Origin: Chelonoidis abingdonii
Taxonomy: Eukaryota > Chordata > Testudines > Testudinidae
DNA: 64,000 nt
Direction: 5' to 3'
Assembly: GCF_003597395.2 (NCBI RefSeq)
Contig: NC_133770.1
Coordinates: 10,697,826 to 10,761,825, forward strand
Shown: piece after piece, positions 32,965 to 44,259 of the stretch
Layout of the letters: every line of letters begins with the position of its first letter
Numbering within the stretch: the first letter of the stretch is position 1
Program-made: the position numbers and the translations under genes
The notes under the pieces: model-generated
What the model was told of the DNA's origin: nothing
The model's input: only the letters and a program-made list of their open reading frames with translations
Databases searched by the model: none

Positions 32965-33904
32965 CTATATGATTCTTCCCCTTCGCACTGCCTATATGTT
33001 AATACGAAAACACAAAAGTGTTGACATCCGCCCATTACATTCTTTTTTCGAGGAGAGCTGTGATGTTCGCATGGCTAAAGCAACATGACTTCAGTTACTC
33101 TTCGCGTAGAGAGCCGACAATATAATGAACGCTATGCCCTGGACTAAGTTAGAAAACAAATCAGTCTATCTCTCCTACCAAACTTCCAGTCGCAAGGACA
33201 AGACATAGGAAGGGAGGAGGGTAGAATTAAAGGGGAAATAATTAACACGATGGGAGCAATGGTAGATATATATAGACTATTTGTTTGCCTCAAATTAGCC
33301 AGGTCAGGGCTATACAAGCTATGAGATATGTAGCTCCTCATGGAAGACAGGAGGTGCATTTAGTTCGTCACATTTCATGAGACGAGGATGAGTGAAGGAG
33401 CACATCCCTCCACGAACAAGAAATGGCCGACCTGTCCAACTAAATTTATATAAAATATACACTGTTTCATAAGGAAGGGACAGATAGGAAAGAAAGGTGC
33501 TGATCAATCCAAATGGACTGCAACGGTTAGTATGCACAAGTCTAGAGGTGTGTTTAGAGTGAGAGGGTTATACATGGACACATAAAAGCAAGCCACTTTA
33601 TTGCATTTCAGCGATTTTCAGTTCACCTATAGGCGAAATGCTCTGTTATAGAAGATGTGTACCCTAAGGGGAGGCCATGATGGTAGTCCAATTGGCAGAC
33701 ATTTGCACAAAATTTGCACAGCTTTGTGTGACTTCAGTTATAACAAGCTCTAGTTATATTTGAATTGGAATTCATCTTGTTGTAGAAGGGCATTCTGGTC
33801 CCTCCCTTCTACATCACCAATTTGACGTAAAATATATTTGGGGTTTTAGATCGGGAGTCAGGCACCTGCCGAGGGAGCGTGGCATGGCCATCAGATGGCC
33901 ACAT

Positions 33905-36812
33905 GGTCTACAACTACAACGTTTAAATCGATTAGCAGCGTATATATTCGCATTTAATCTGCACCTGTTGAAGCACACTGGCTATAATAGGTTATATGAG
34001 GCCCTTTATATAATGTACGGACTCTTTAAAATCCGGTTTTCTAGTACTCCTCCCGAGACGAGGATGGGGACGATGGGAGGAGCGCTGGAAATTCTGTTGA
34101 TATAATCTGCTCATTCATCGGCACTTATAGGGTTAGTGAGCACCGCATTGTATTGTGTACGGCTATATTATTTTGGCTGCTCCGGGGCAGGTTGGGTACC
34201 TCTTCCACAGTGCCCCACTAATGAGTTCCGCACGCACTCGCTTGCTGGAGGAGTCCCAATTCTGAACTCGGATTGCAACTGGCGCAGGTAAGGTTGAAAC
34301 AGGAAAGCCCCGCGAACACCTTTTTTGTTCAACAGTTAGTCAAGTTAAGGGTCACCTCGTTTGCCCTAGCGTGGAGAAAGCTCTTTTGGACTCCTGCACG
34401 AGTGCAGGAGGACAGTTCGTACCAAATCACCAAAATAGAGAGAGGGGACTACCAGCATGGTATCCTAGGCTACGGGAGCAGTAACATATGGAGGATCTGA
34501 TTGCGTGTATATATTTGGGGAGAACACAAACGTTCTATCAAAGCTCAACTGTGTACATGAAGAGCAGAAATGCCAAATCGGTGGCAGGTGAATGAACCCG
34601 TGATCGGCGGAATTGGTGTGAGAGAACTAAATCTGTGTATCAGTGGCTTGCACTTGAGCGGATGCACAGATCCAGATCCGCGTGAATCAGGTTGGGCGCT
34701 GTGTGAGCAAGTGGTTAACGGAAAGCCCAAAGAAATCGAGGAGAGGGACAACTCGTGGAGGGGGAGAGAAGGTGGTGGGTAACTGAAGGAACTCAAGCAG
34801 CTATCCCACAAATCGTCCGAGACAACTTCTCCGAAAGTATTTGCATTCTTCGGGGCTGAGACGGTTCGCAATGCCTGTATGGGTCAAACTATGGGCTTGG
34901 GCATAATTGGATACCGGGGTGTTTTCAGGGTACTTAGGAAAGTTAAGAGAATTTTACCATCTCCTGACCGCCCTGCTGGAATAGAGAGAGGGAGTAAAAA
35001 AAAAGAGCAGAGGTGTCCGTCAAGTTTATGCCTTTTTGGTTCAAACAAAAATGGGTTCACCCGAACGTTAAAAGCTCTGTCATCTACTGGTGTCGAGGTA
35101 GCTGCACGGGTAGTTAATCATGTTGAATGCTGGTGTCAGCGATGACAGCAAATATCCTCTGTCCCTCCCCTCCCCAGTGGGCAGACGGTAGCGTACATTA
35201 TGAGTCTGGGCTTTTTCCGTACATCGAATGGGATCCAGCTGCGGGTGAGTGCGGCACGCTCGCGCTGGGGCACACCCTCCCAGCGTGAAGGTCGGCAGGG
35301 GGCGGTCCTGGGTAAAATAGGGAATGACTGCCCGCGAATAATGTCACAGATCCCATCGAGTAGCAATGAAGAGAAACGGAAGCGTTGGTAAGGCTAGGGG
35401 TGCTTATTCCTATTATTGGAGCTCACAGGCTGGGGCTGAGCCTCCATAGCTAGCCCAGCTGACGGGGGCCGGTTGTTTCTGATTAGTAGGGATAAAGAAA
35501 AGATTCTGGACATTGCCTGGACTGTCATGTAGAGGCAGCGGTTCTATGGTCGGCCTCCGTCTCCCCGCGGCTTAGCGCTGTCTGTAAATGTTCTGCCTGG
35601 ATCTTGAGGGCATAAGGAGGCTATCGGCGTTTTTGTTAGGAGGGCCTTGGCCGGCTTTCGGGGCGACCTCACTTTTTATCTTCATCTAACCAGTCATGTT
35701 TATATCCTGGGCAATTTCGTTGTAATGTTACTTCATGCACACCAACATCTGGATGGGGGACACTCGCACGTAGCCTAGGAGGGAGTGGGGCGGGTGAGCC
35801 GAGGAAACACGGGTTTGGAGGGTTTGTTCTGCATGGGGCACCCCCCATTTGTAATTCGGCACTGTATGCTCGATCCGATATTCTGGCGGGATTCATGTGT
35901 GCATGTGACGGCGTCTTGCTAGTAGTGCTGTTCTCTGGGTAGGCACATTCTCGTGGGTGTTCAACATCTAGTACACGTCTGGCCTTTCGCTACCAGTTAA
36001 TTGATTCCTAGGCAGGACCTGAACTCTTTATCGTACCTAAAGCCAGGGTATTTTGATCTTCGGGGCCAGCTTCACATTCCCATTTCTTGCACTTTCGCGC
36101 CTCCCGGCCTGACCTCAAGCCAGGGTGCACCCAGACAGCTAGCCAACGGAGTGGTGTTACAGGAACGAGCTGTAAAATAACCGTCAATCATCATTGCCAA
36201 TTTACAATGGCGAGTGGCTTAGAATCGTGTGACAGAGACAACATGGAATCCGATCTCATTGCTATCCTGTGCACATAGGGCAAAATGAATGCTGCTGTGT
36301 ACGACTGGCAGTACCGCCGCTGTTAGCAATCCAGTGAGGAGCATACGGTTGGAGCGAAGTAGAAAATAATTAAGTGTCATGGAGACGGGCTCTCTGTCAT
36401 GGTTGCCCATTGGCGTTATGGTCTGCCATAGGGCAATCCAGGAAAAGGGCGCAAAATGATTGTCTGGCTGTTGCTTTTCATGGAGGAAAGGAATGAGTGT
36501 TGATCCGAATCATTGTAAACCCAGAATCACCCGCGACACTGTGTTTTGCACCATCAATACCATTGGGTTTCTCAATCAGAATTCCAATGGGCAGGGGAGA
36601 CGCCACGTTGTAGGAACTATGGGGATAGCTACGGGATTATGCTACCCACAGTGCAACGCTCCAAAAAATCGACACTAGCCTTGGACCATGGACGCACACC
36701 CACCCGAAATTAATGGGCTTCAGTAATTATGGCCAGTGCACTCGGCTTTTATACAATCTTTTACAAAATGGTTTAATTGTAAAATCAGAATAATCCCATA
36801 GTGTAGACAAAC
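33905..36812 (+). mobile_element. Probable PIF/Harbinger-like transposon, heavily garbled
   Basis: The left end ggtctacaactacaacg and the right end catagtgtagacaaaccc are inverse-related. Near 33920-34060 the words tttaaatcgattagcagcg, ctgcacctg and aggccctttatat fit the left end of a turtle Harbinger-like family. From 34310 ggaaagccccgcgaacacc and from 34450 ccagcatgg, gaggatctgattgcgtg, cgttctatcaaagctc and cagaaatgccaaa match its Myb/SANT-like ORF with scattered extra bases. The right end has aattccaatgggcagggg, ctacccacagtgcaacgctc and ccatggacgcacaccc. The comparison is from memory. Two different elements may be joined here. Confidence 0.5.
34380..34800 (+). pseudogene. Remnant of a Harbinger Myb/SANT-like ORF
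   Basis: PIF/Harbinger elements carry two genes: a DDE nuclease and a Myb/SANT (trihelix-like) protein that helps bring the nuclease to DNA. DNA words ccagcatgg ... tacgggag ... ggatctgattgc ... ttctatcaaagctc ... cagaaatgccaaa keep the order of that Myb-like gene, but frames shift every 20-40 bases. No translated stretch shows an intact domain. Assignment is by order of DNA words only. Confidence 0.35.
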
Positions 36813-38329
36813 CCAGGAGTTAGAGGAATGTAGAGCACAATAATGGTGTGTGCTCAGTAGTACATTTTTTTCTCTAGTTTACTTTTTTAAGAAGACTGGG
36901 GCAGTTTAACTGTGTGACTGGAGGTTAAAAGAGGGTTCAAATCCAGTTGCCTGGGATTTTAATCTCCTTACTTCAGGTATTATTCCAAAGGGCTGATGTG
37001 TCACACAAGTACAGGAAAAAAAAACCAATACTGTCTCATGTCGGCTTCTGTGAAGAGCAAAATAGAAAAACAACTTCTGGGCCGTTACAGAAAAATGAAT
37101 GTGAGAAGGGGGGAAAAAAGGAAAGAAAAGATAAAGTCGACACGCATTTTATAATATAAAATATCCTCCCCCATATTTCAGATTCTCTGACAGACCAAAA
37201 ATGGGTATAATTCTTCTGGATGCTAATAATCATACTACCTAAGCATGACTTAAATCTAATACAGAAAGATTAACAAAAACATATATGGTAGTGGATGCTT
37301 CTCATGACAATACCTTACAACTAGGCAGAATAAAACAACATTTTTTCAGAGTAGTTCTGAGAGGAATCTGGCATTAAAAGACTTGCTTAAAGCAAATCAT
37401 GGCTAGTGAAGTGAGACAAAGGCTCATTACTTAGTAATGGCTTGCCCATGAGAACTGGTAAATGGTCTTTGTCCCTACCCCTCTTACCCTAGTAGTTTAT
37501 TCTATTGGTAAGAAATAAAGGCAGCAAACCCAGATCACAGAGCATCTCAGAAGGTTTCATTTGAGCCCAAATTTGCCTTCCCAGGTACAGAAACATTAAC
37601 ATTAATTTGTGGAGGACAAGATGCGAAAATGTTGCAGACACAGTGCACAATTACAAAAAAGAGGAAAAACACAGTAATTGTTCATGATAAGCAGCATCCC
37701 TTAATAGAAAAATAGGCTTTTCTGAAATTATCCTTTAAACTCAAGCGAAAGCAAAGCAACTGGTATTCCCTTATAAGGAGATCATTAGGAGGATTAGAGC
37801 TATTTAAAAAATTATGTCTGTTTGTAGTTATGAATGGCTTGTTAGCTGAGTTCAAACAGCAGGGAAGGTCCTGCAATTGATCAACTTTGCTGGTACCAAT
37901 GGGAACTCCTATAAAGGATTTATGGCAGAGGGAAAAGGAAGAGAATGAGGAGGGGAGATATTTTAAGTTCAGCAAATAAAAAAGAGGAAATAATGTCGTA
38001 TAGATACATAAACAGGCATCCTCTTTCCTTGGAAAAGATGATTTTCAAACTGAGAAGTGGGCCATTATAGTTCGACACTGGGGTTTTGAGGTTTCTGTCT
38101 CCTAACTTCGATTGACCCCGCAGTGGACCCCAATCACCATAAAATTCTAATCTTTTTACTACAATGCAGCTTACAAGCTCTGCTTTTTTTCTTTAGGGTT
38201 ATTAATCTGTTAAAAGTGTTGGAACATGTGGGTGGTTCAGTAGGCCAAATTCTGAATTGGAAGTGGAATGGTAATTAGGTTGTATATAAGCAGAACATTT
38301 TATCAAACACACATAGCAACTCAGAGACG
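36813..38329. other. Unassigned AT-rich spacer
   Basis: AT-rich sequence with several A- and T-runs (near 36866, 37015, 37110). No gene or repeat end is recognised. Confidence 0.4.
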
Positions 38330-38845
38330 GGTGGACAATGGAGGCGACAGTCAGACACTGTAGTGAATGCACCCGTTTTTCACCTGGTGTGGGTGGTCTT
38401 GTTTGGTCAGCTGACGGTTGATGGTGGGTGAGCTGTTGAAATTCATGGGTGGAATTTTTTGATCTTCCTTGTCATGGATCCAGATGATGAAGATTCATCA
38501 ATGTAGCATAAGGGTAGAGAAAGGCGTGAGTGGGCAGAAGCTGAGGAACATTGGTTCCAGGTCGGCCATAATGGCATATTGTGGGCCATGCGGGTGCCCA
38601 TAGCGTGCCACTGATGGATATATATGTCCATCAAAATTTTGAATAGTTGTGTTGTGAGGCTAAAAGGCACAGAAGCAACCAGTTGTGCTGTGGTATCATC
38701 AGGGATATTGTTCCTGACAGCTTGTATTCCATCTGTGTGCGGGATGTTTGTGTAGAGAGCCTCTACATCCATGGTGGCTAGGATGGTGTTTTCTGGAAGG
38801 TCACCAATGCATTGTAGTTTCCTCAGGAAATCAGTCATACGTCTG
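38330..38845 (-). pseudogene. Penelope-like reverse transcriptase fragment
   Basis: An open frame of 131 codons on the minus strand (38838-38443) contains ATMDVEALYTNIPHTDGI, the signature block of Penelope-like (PLE) reverse transcriptases, preceded by DFLRKLQCIGDLPENTI. Downstream LFKILMDIYIHQWHAMGTRM covers the region around G-AMG. Next comes a frame-disturbed equivalent of the YIDD/F-IW region (LPLCYIDESSSSGSMTR), with small deletions. PLEs lack LTRs and carry a GIY-YIG endonuclease downstream, which is missing here. It is a truncated, dead copy. Confidence 0.85.
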
Positions 38846-40529
38846 TGAAGATTTTGCTCACCACAGAGTCAGTTTAAATTTAACGTGCTGGTCTATTCTG
38901 AAAAGGGACAGTGAAAATAGCACCTTCTTATTCAACAGGAGTTGCTGCCTGTGTGTATAAATCAGTGGCTCCCTCTGTGTATTTACATCAGTAAGAGAAA
39001 TATAAGTTTGAACTACTTTGCAGTCTGTTTGTCATTAGGAAGAGAGGGCTGGATTGCTTTCCTTCTCCAGAGATGTTTACTAATGGTGACATTTTCAAAA
39101 GCATCTGTGTCACTAAGGAAACAAGGTCTCATTTTCAAAAGTGATTTAATCACTTAGAAGCTGAAGTCTCATTGACTTTCAGTGAGACTTGGGCTGCTGC
39201 CACATCCCTAAGACCCAATTGTTTTAAGAGTGTTTAGGTGCCTCACTCCATCGGCTCCATACTTGTAAATGGTGCATATTTGGTGTGGAGATGGAGAGAG
39301 ATAATAAACGCAGGAAGTTTAGTGGCTGGGGAGGGAGTCGATTTTCCTGCTAGAGGGCCATGCAACGGTAGCTCTCACTCTTATGCCATGAGCGGTGACT
39401 CAATACTGAGCAAGAGGAGTAGCCCACGAAGCATGGCATGTCAGAGATGTGCCTCTGAGTCGCAGTTCCTCCCCTGCTCTGGTGAGTGAGCTAGTAGTTT
39501 ATGTTGGCCTAGATCAACAGAAAATGATAGCAATTCCCACAGCTGTGCTGGCCAGTAAGTCAGGGGAGGGTGGGAATGGGGAGAGCACAATATCCGCCTC
39601 TTGCAAATTCCACAGGCCCAAGTCCAAGAACTGGTAGCTTGTGTGAAGTGTTAAAAGGGGGTTCTCGCTCCTCCATAATCCCTTGCATGGATGTATCGCC
39701 TCCGAGCCATGAGATTTCATTAGATTCTATTACTCAACATTCATTGCCAAGGCTGGTTTGCTTATCTTACATATGTCTGACGAGGTCATAATAAGCAGAT
39801 TTGGTGCCAGGAGACTTTAATTGTTACCAGCCACAAACTAGCTTCCTGGGGATACGGACCATAGAGGAGTAATCACCAAACCTATATAGGGGGCTCTAGA
39901 TTTTTCAGAAGAGTTAAAAGTAGAGAGGATTGAATACTGTCTGTCAAAAAGTGTGTGTGCACGGTGGAGGGGGGAGTTGGAACTTACATTATGGTTGAAA
40001 CTAAAATTCCCACCCTTACAGCTCTGCTCCCCTTGCAAGTGGGAGAATGAAACTTGGGAACCTAGAAGAGGGTGCCCCAAATCAGGACCGTTCCAGGCAG
40101 CCTGGGAGACTTAACAGCTCATGATCTCAGGTCAGGTACAAAATATACAGCCGCTCTATGGGCCCACCAACTTTCATAATGAACCAAGTGCCTAGGCAAA
40201 GAAAGAGAGCCAACTGATTCATCATCCATCCAGGACTTGGGGATCCAGGCAAGGTCAAGCATCACATCCGTGAGTGATGGTGTCATTGCCCCCAGCTAAC
40301 ATTTGCACTGATCACCAGGGACTGAAGTTTGGAGTCACAACCCACCATTTCCACGTATGGTCAGAACAACAGGCTATAAGGGCCTTACCTGCCTTCCATT
40401 CAAGCCAGTGCAAATCAGAAGAAACTCTGTTGTAAAACTGGAGTCAGGGACGTCAGAATCAGACCCCATTCAGCCAATCCCTGCTGACAATATTGTCTCA
40501 GTGCATCTTCGTGTTCTCCTGTCTGTCTG
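38846..40529. other. Unassigned spacer
   Basis: No gene or named repeat is recognised in 1.7 kb. Open frames of 70-83 codons lack motifs. Confidence 0.4.
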
Positions 40530-40690
40530 TATCCATCTGGTGGCTCTTGCCTTATACTTAGATTGTAAGTGCCAGCGGGCAGGGACCATGTTTTGGTTCT
40601 GAGTTTGTACAGCTCCTACCGCAGTGGCGTTCTGGTCCATGAATGGGACTCCTAGACAGTATGATAATACAATCAGTCAATCAATCAATA
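40530..40690 (+). repeat. Old SINE/LINE tail fragment
   Basis: The run tagattgtaagtgccagcgg, cagggaccatgttttggttc, gtttgtacagctcctac and atgggactcctagacagtat is a widespread amniote repeat tail. It is also present near 59.35 kb (gattgtaagctctttggagc, gtttgtacagcacctgaca) and 62.8 kb. Confidence 0.6.
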
Positions 40691-42005
40691 AATTGTGCTT
40701 GGTGTAAATAACAGCAAACAACTCAGCAATGGAAACAATTATCCCATTTTCCTGGTGGTCCCTCAAAAAACTAATGCTGATTCAAAAAGGTTCAACAAAA
40801 AATGGCTTTTTGATCAAAATGAACTTTTTTGTGTGGAAAACATCCACTTTAGTTCAGATGTTTCAGTTTTTCAATGAAAAATCAGAAAGAAACAGAAAAA
40901 ATCAGTGATGTTTTCTGGGGTTTTCTCTCTCTCTCTCTTTGTTGCTTTTTTTGGAGGGAGGGGGAAGGTTTGCTAACAATTTTACCTAAAATTGATATTT
41001 TTTTACTGAAGATATTTTGAAAACTCAAAATATTTCAATGTTTGGTTCTCAAGCAAAAACAAAACAAAAAAGCCCCCCATAAAATAAATTAAAAAACAAG
41101 TGGGAAATTTAGAAGAAAATTAAAAGATGATGAGCAATGTTCAGCTCTGTCAATAACTGACCGGAATGCCCCACCCATTCGGTGAAGTCAATAGATGTCT
41201 TCATTACATGAAATGTCCAGCACCTTGCATACTTTGGAAATAGAAGATGGAATTTTTCATGGATGAAATGCCACAGCTTCAAGGCTTCTTCCTAACAGAG
41301 ATAAATTAACAAGGATCTATTAACCATTCTTAAACAACCAGCATTCTCAGATCAATAGAGATAATGGTGATTTTTGTGAACTGTGGGAACTGGTTTAATG
41401 TGTGAGACTGGAAACAACAAAAGCCCAAACAACTAACTGAAGCAATGGCATTTGAGGGTTTTGATATTTCTGCCTTGGGATTTTCTTTTGTGAAGCTGAA
41501 CCTCATAACAAGAAAACAACGTCTGGAGCTTAGTACTACTTTGAAATTGTCTGCTCAGGTAGGAACTTCCAGTGTGTCAGGTGGTGGCTCTTTTTATGTG
41601 TCTTATTTCCCCTTTTTCATCTGCCAAAAAAATTCATTTTTTTCACTCAAAGACAACAGGAAGTGTTGTAATCCAAAGCAGCTGAAACACAATGCTGGCC
41701 TTAACCATGGTGACATTAATCACTGTTGGGAGGACAAAAAGAAGCAAGATCCTGATGTTGCTACATAATTGCAATGAGCAGTAGGCAGAGGTAGTCAAAG
41801 CACAGGAAAGGCATTATAAGTTACCCTGTGTTCTAAACATAATTAACTGCATATATTGGCCTGAATCCTCAGCTGGTGTAAGTTGTTGTTCCATTGTAGT
41901 TAAAAAGCTCTGATGATTCGTAGAAGCTGGGGGTCAGGCCCACTGAGCCTAAATATTCACTTTGCTGTAACTTGTGCCATCTTTTTGTCTGTGCAAAGTG
42001 AGCAC
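40691..42005. other. Unassigned AT-rich spacer
   Basis: Mostly A/T-rich with CT- and T-runs near 40925-40950. A possible foldback relic lies near 41865-41940. An open frame of 107 codons at 41445-41768 has no family features. Confidence 0.4.
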
Positions 42006-43140
42006 AGAATTATAGAATCATTGGACTGGAAGGGACCACGAGAGGTCATCTAGTTGAGCCCCTTGCACTAAGTATTACCTAGACCATCCCTGACAGGTGT
42101 TTGTCTAACCTGCTTTTAAAAATCCCCAGTGATGGAGATTCCATAACCTCCCTGGGCAATTTATTTAATAGCTTAACCACACAGATAGGAAGTTTTTCCT
42201 AATGTCCAACCTGAACCTCTTTTGCTGCAATTCAAGCCCATTGCTTCTTGTCCTGTCCTCAGAGGTTAAGAAGAACAATTCTTCTCTCTCCTCCTTATAA
42301 CAACCTGTGATGTACTTGAAAAATGTGATCATGTTCCCGCTCAGTCTTCTCTTTTCCAGACTAAACAAACCCAAGTTTTTCAATCTTCTCTCATAGGTCA
42401 TGTTTTGTAGATCTTTAATCATTTTTGTTGCTCTCCTCTTGGCTTTTTCCAGTTTGTCTACATCTTTCCTGAAATGTGGTGCCCAGAACTGGACACAATA
42501 CTCCAGCTGAGGCCTAATCAGTACAGAGTAGAGCGCAAGAGTTGCTTCTCATGTCTTGCTTACAACACTCCTGCTAATACATCCCAGAATGATATTTGCT
42601 TTTTTTGCAACAGTGTTACGCTGTTGACTCATATTTAGCTTGTGATCCGCTATGACCCCCACATCTCTTTCCGCAGTTCTCCTTCCTAGGCAGTCATTTC
42701 CCATTTTCCATGTGGGAAACTGACGGTTCCTTCCTCAGTGGAGTACTTTGCATTTATCTTATGGAATTTCATCCTGTTTACTTCAGACCATTTCTCCAGT
42801 TTGTCCAGATCATTTTGAATTTTAATCTTATCCTCCAAAGCACATGTAACCCCTCCAAGCCTGGTATTTTCCTCAAGCTTTATAAGTGTACTCTCTATAC
42901 CATTATCTAAATCATTGATGATGATATTGAACAGAACTGGACCCAGAACCAATCTCTGTGGGCCCCCACATGTTATGCCCTTCCAGCATAACTGTGAACC
43001 ATTTGTAGCTACTCTCTGGGAAAGGTTTTCCAACCAGTTTTGCACCCACCCTGCAGTAGCTCCACCTAGGTTGCATTTCCCTAGTTTGTTAATGAGAAGG
43101 TCATGCGAGACCGTATCAAAAGCTTTACTAAAGTCAAGAA
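42006..43140 (-). mobile_element. CR1 LINE, 5'-truncated, minus strand
   Basis: Read on the minus strand it runs from RT (ctttagtaaagcttttgata, complement) through the C-terminal block (AEERRLKNLGLFSLEKRR-like) to the 3' end at 42006 (complement of tatagaatcattggactgga). It continues through the 3' UTR with gtctaggtaatacttagtgc. It is nearly uninterrupted from mid-RT to the end, about 1.1 kb. It contains the 42-bp segment (42930-42971) found inverted inside the CR1 at 14.6 kb. Confidence 0.9.
42165..43140 (-). pseudogene. CR1 RT fragment, minus strand
   Basis: Frames on the minus strand give ILDFSKAFDTVSHDLL (RT block), LGKCNLGGATAGWVQNWLEN, and PQRLVLGPVLFNIIINDL (normally [17 protein letters not shown]). 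The F-DD catalytic box is replaced by LEENT. The C-terminal part MTYERRLKNLGLFSLEKRRL follows in another frame. The reading frame from 43276 to 42686 is long (196 codons) but its first part is host sequence upstream of the CR1. It cannot make a working RT. Confidence 0.85.
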
Positions 43141-43617
43141 TAAAGCATGGTAGCATTTTACACCTGCTTGGACAAATGTAAATGACCAAGTGCAAGGCTG
43201 TAGAGACTGAAAAATTGTAATTTACTAGGGTTATGACTCTTTCTCTTTCTGAGAGCCATGTCAGGATTATATTCAAGCATGGTAAATCTTCATGTAAAAA
43301 TGCAGTCTGTGTAGAGAAATAACACCTCTCTGGAGTGGTTTTGTGGTAACATACATGTCACGCTCAAGAGGAAGACTTATCCAAGTTGTAATAGAACTCA
43401 TTACCTGGAGGAAAGTGGAGGACTGCCGGTTAGCATTGGGTTAACCATTTAATCAGAAATGTAAAATTGTGAGCCAAATCTTAGCTCGCTTGAGTTTAAT
43501 TTGTTTAATTTGCTCCTCAATGAAGCCACCTTTATTTTAAAAAAAATTTGTGGTTTACTAGGTTGCAAAGGTGGGGTTTGCAAAGCATCCAATTCCCACT
43601 GACTTGAAGGCCTAGGC
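43141..43617. other. Unassigned spacer
   Basis: Nothing recognised between the CR1 and the hAT element. Confidence 0.4.
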
Positions 43618-44218
43618 CAGCGGTTGTCAACCTGCAGCTCGTGGGCCGCATGTGGCCGGGCCGCATGTGGCCCAATTAGCACCCAGCTGCAGTCCAGCTG
43701 TGTGCTAAAAAACTTTCAAAATTTGCCTTTCTGGTCTCGCAGGGGGGCGCAGCTGGCTGAGGGGGAGACAGCATCTTGCACTCTGCACAAGTGCTCCTGC
43801 CAGTAGGGGGCTGGTGAGTGCCATAGGGGGACAAGGGGAGTGTGAGTAAGTTTGGGGTGGGGCCCTGGGCAGTGAGGGAGTGGGGGACACTGGGAACTAG
43901 GGGTTTGGGAGGGTGCTGCAGAACTCCTTGGTTTTAGGTGGGGCTGCACTCCTGGCCCCCCCTTCTCAGGTGCTCCACTCCTGGCCCAGTGCCCAGTGCC
44001 AGGGGTCCTGGCTGCCCATCCCTGCATGCTGGCACTCGGTGTCCGGATCTGGCTGCTGCCCAGCCATGTGTGGTGGGGTCTGACTTCGGCTGCCGGCTGG
44101 TGCCCAGCCTGGCATGGAGGGGTCCTGTGGTTCAGCTGTCCGGGCTGCACCCAGGACTCCATTCCTGGCACTGCTTTGGGCAGGGGCACTGGGCACAGGG
44201 GACTGTGAGTGGTTTAGG
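43618..44218. mobile_element. Left part of a hAT element, right end lost
   Basis: Starts CAGCGGTTGTCAACCTGCAG right after cctaggc, a favoured hAT target form. The typical inner word gtgggccgcatgtggcc follows, partly duplicated in tandem (gccgcatgtggccgggccgcatgtggccc). The interior is GC-rich with chance open frames on both strands. It stops abruptly where the CR1 begins near 44219, and no matching right terminus is found, so the CR1 insertion or a deletion removed it. Confidence 0.6.
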
Positions 44219-44259
44219 GAGATGGCTATAAACTGTTCAGGAAGGACAGGCAGGGCAGA

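Larger units (their letters stand above)
32965..36812. other. Anomalous CpG-rich, frame-shredded block
   Basis: Composition changes sharply here. CpG is frequent (for instance seven in 35221-35280) while flanks have almost none. The sequence looks irregular with many short insertions, and no repeat end or open frame longer than about 110 codons is seen. Recognisable pieces belong to a PIF/Harbinger-like transposon (separate entry). The part 32965-33900 could not be assigned. Confidence 0.7.

Noticed and set aside
32965..36812. Bacterial contamination or a viral insert as explanation of the CpG-rich block
   Set aside because: No long coding frames, no prokaryotic gene spacing, and recognisable turtle-type transposon ends and words. 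A garbled Harbinger-like copy fits better.
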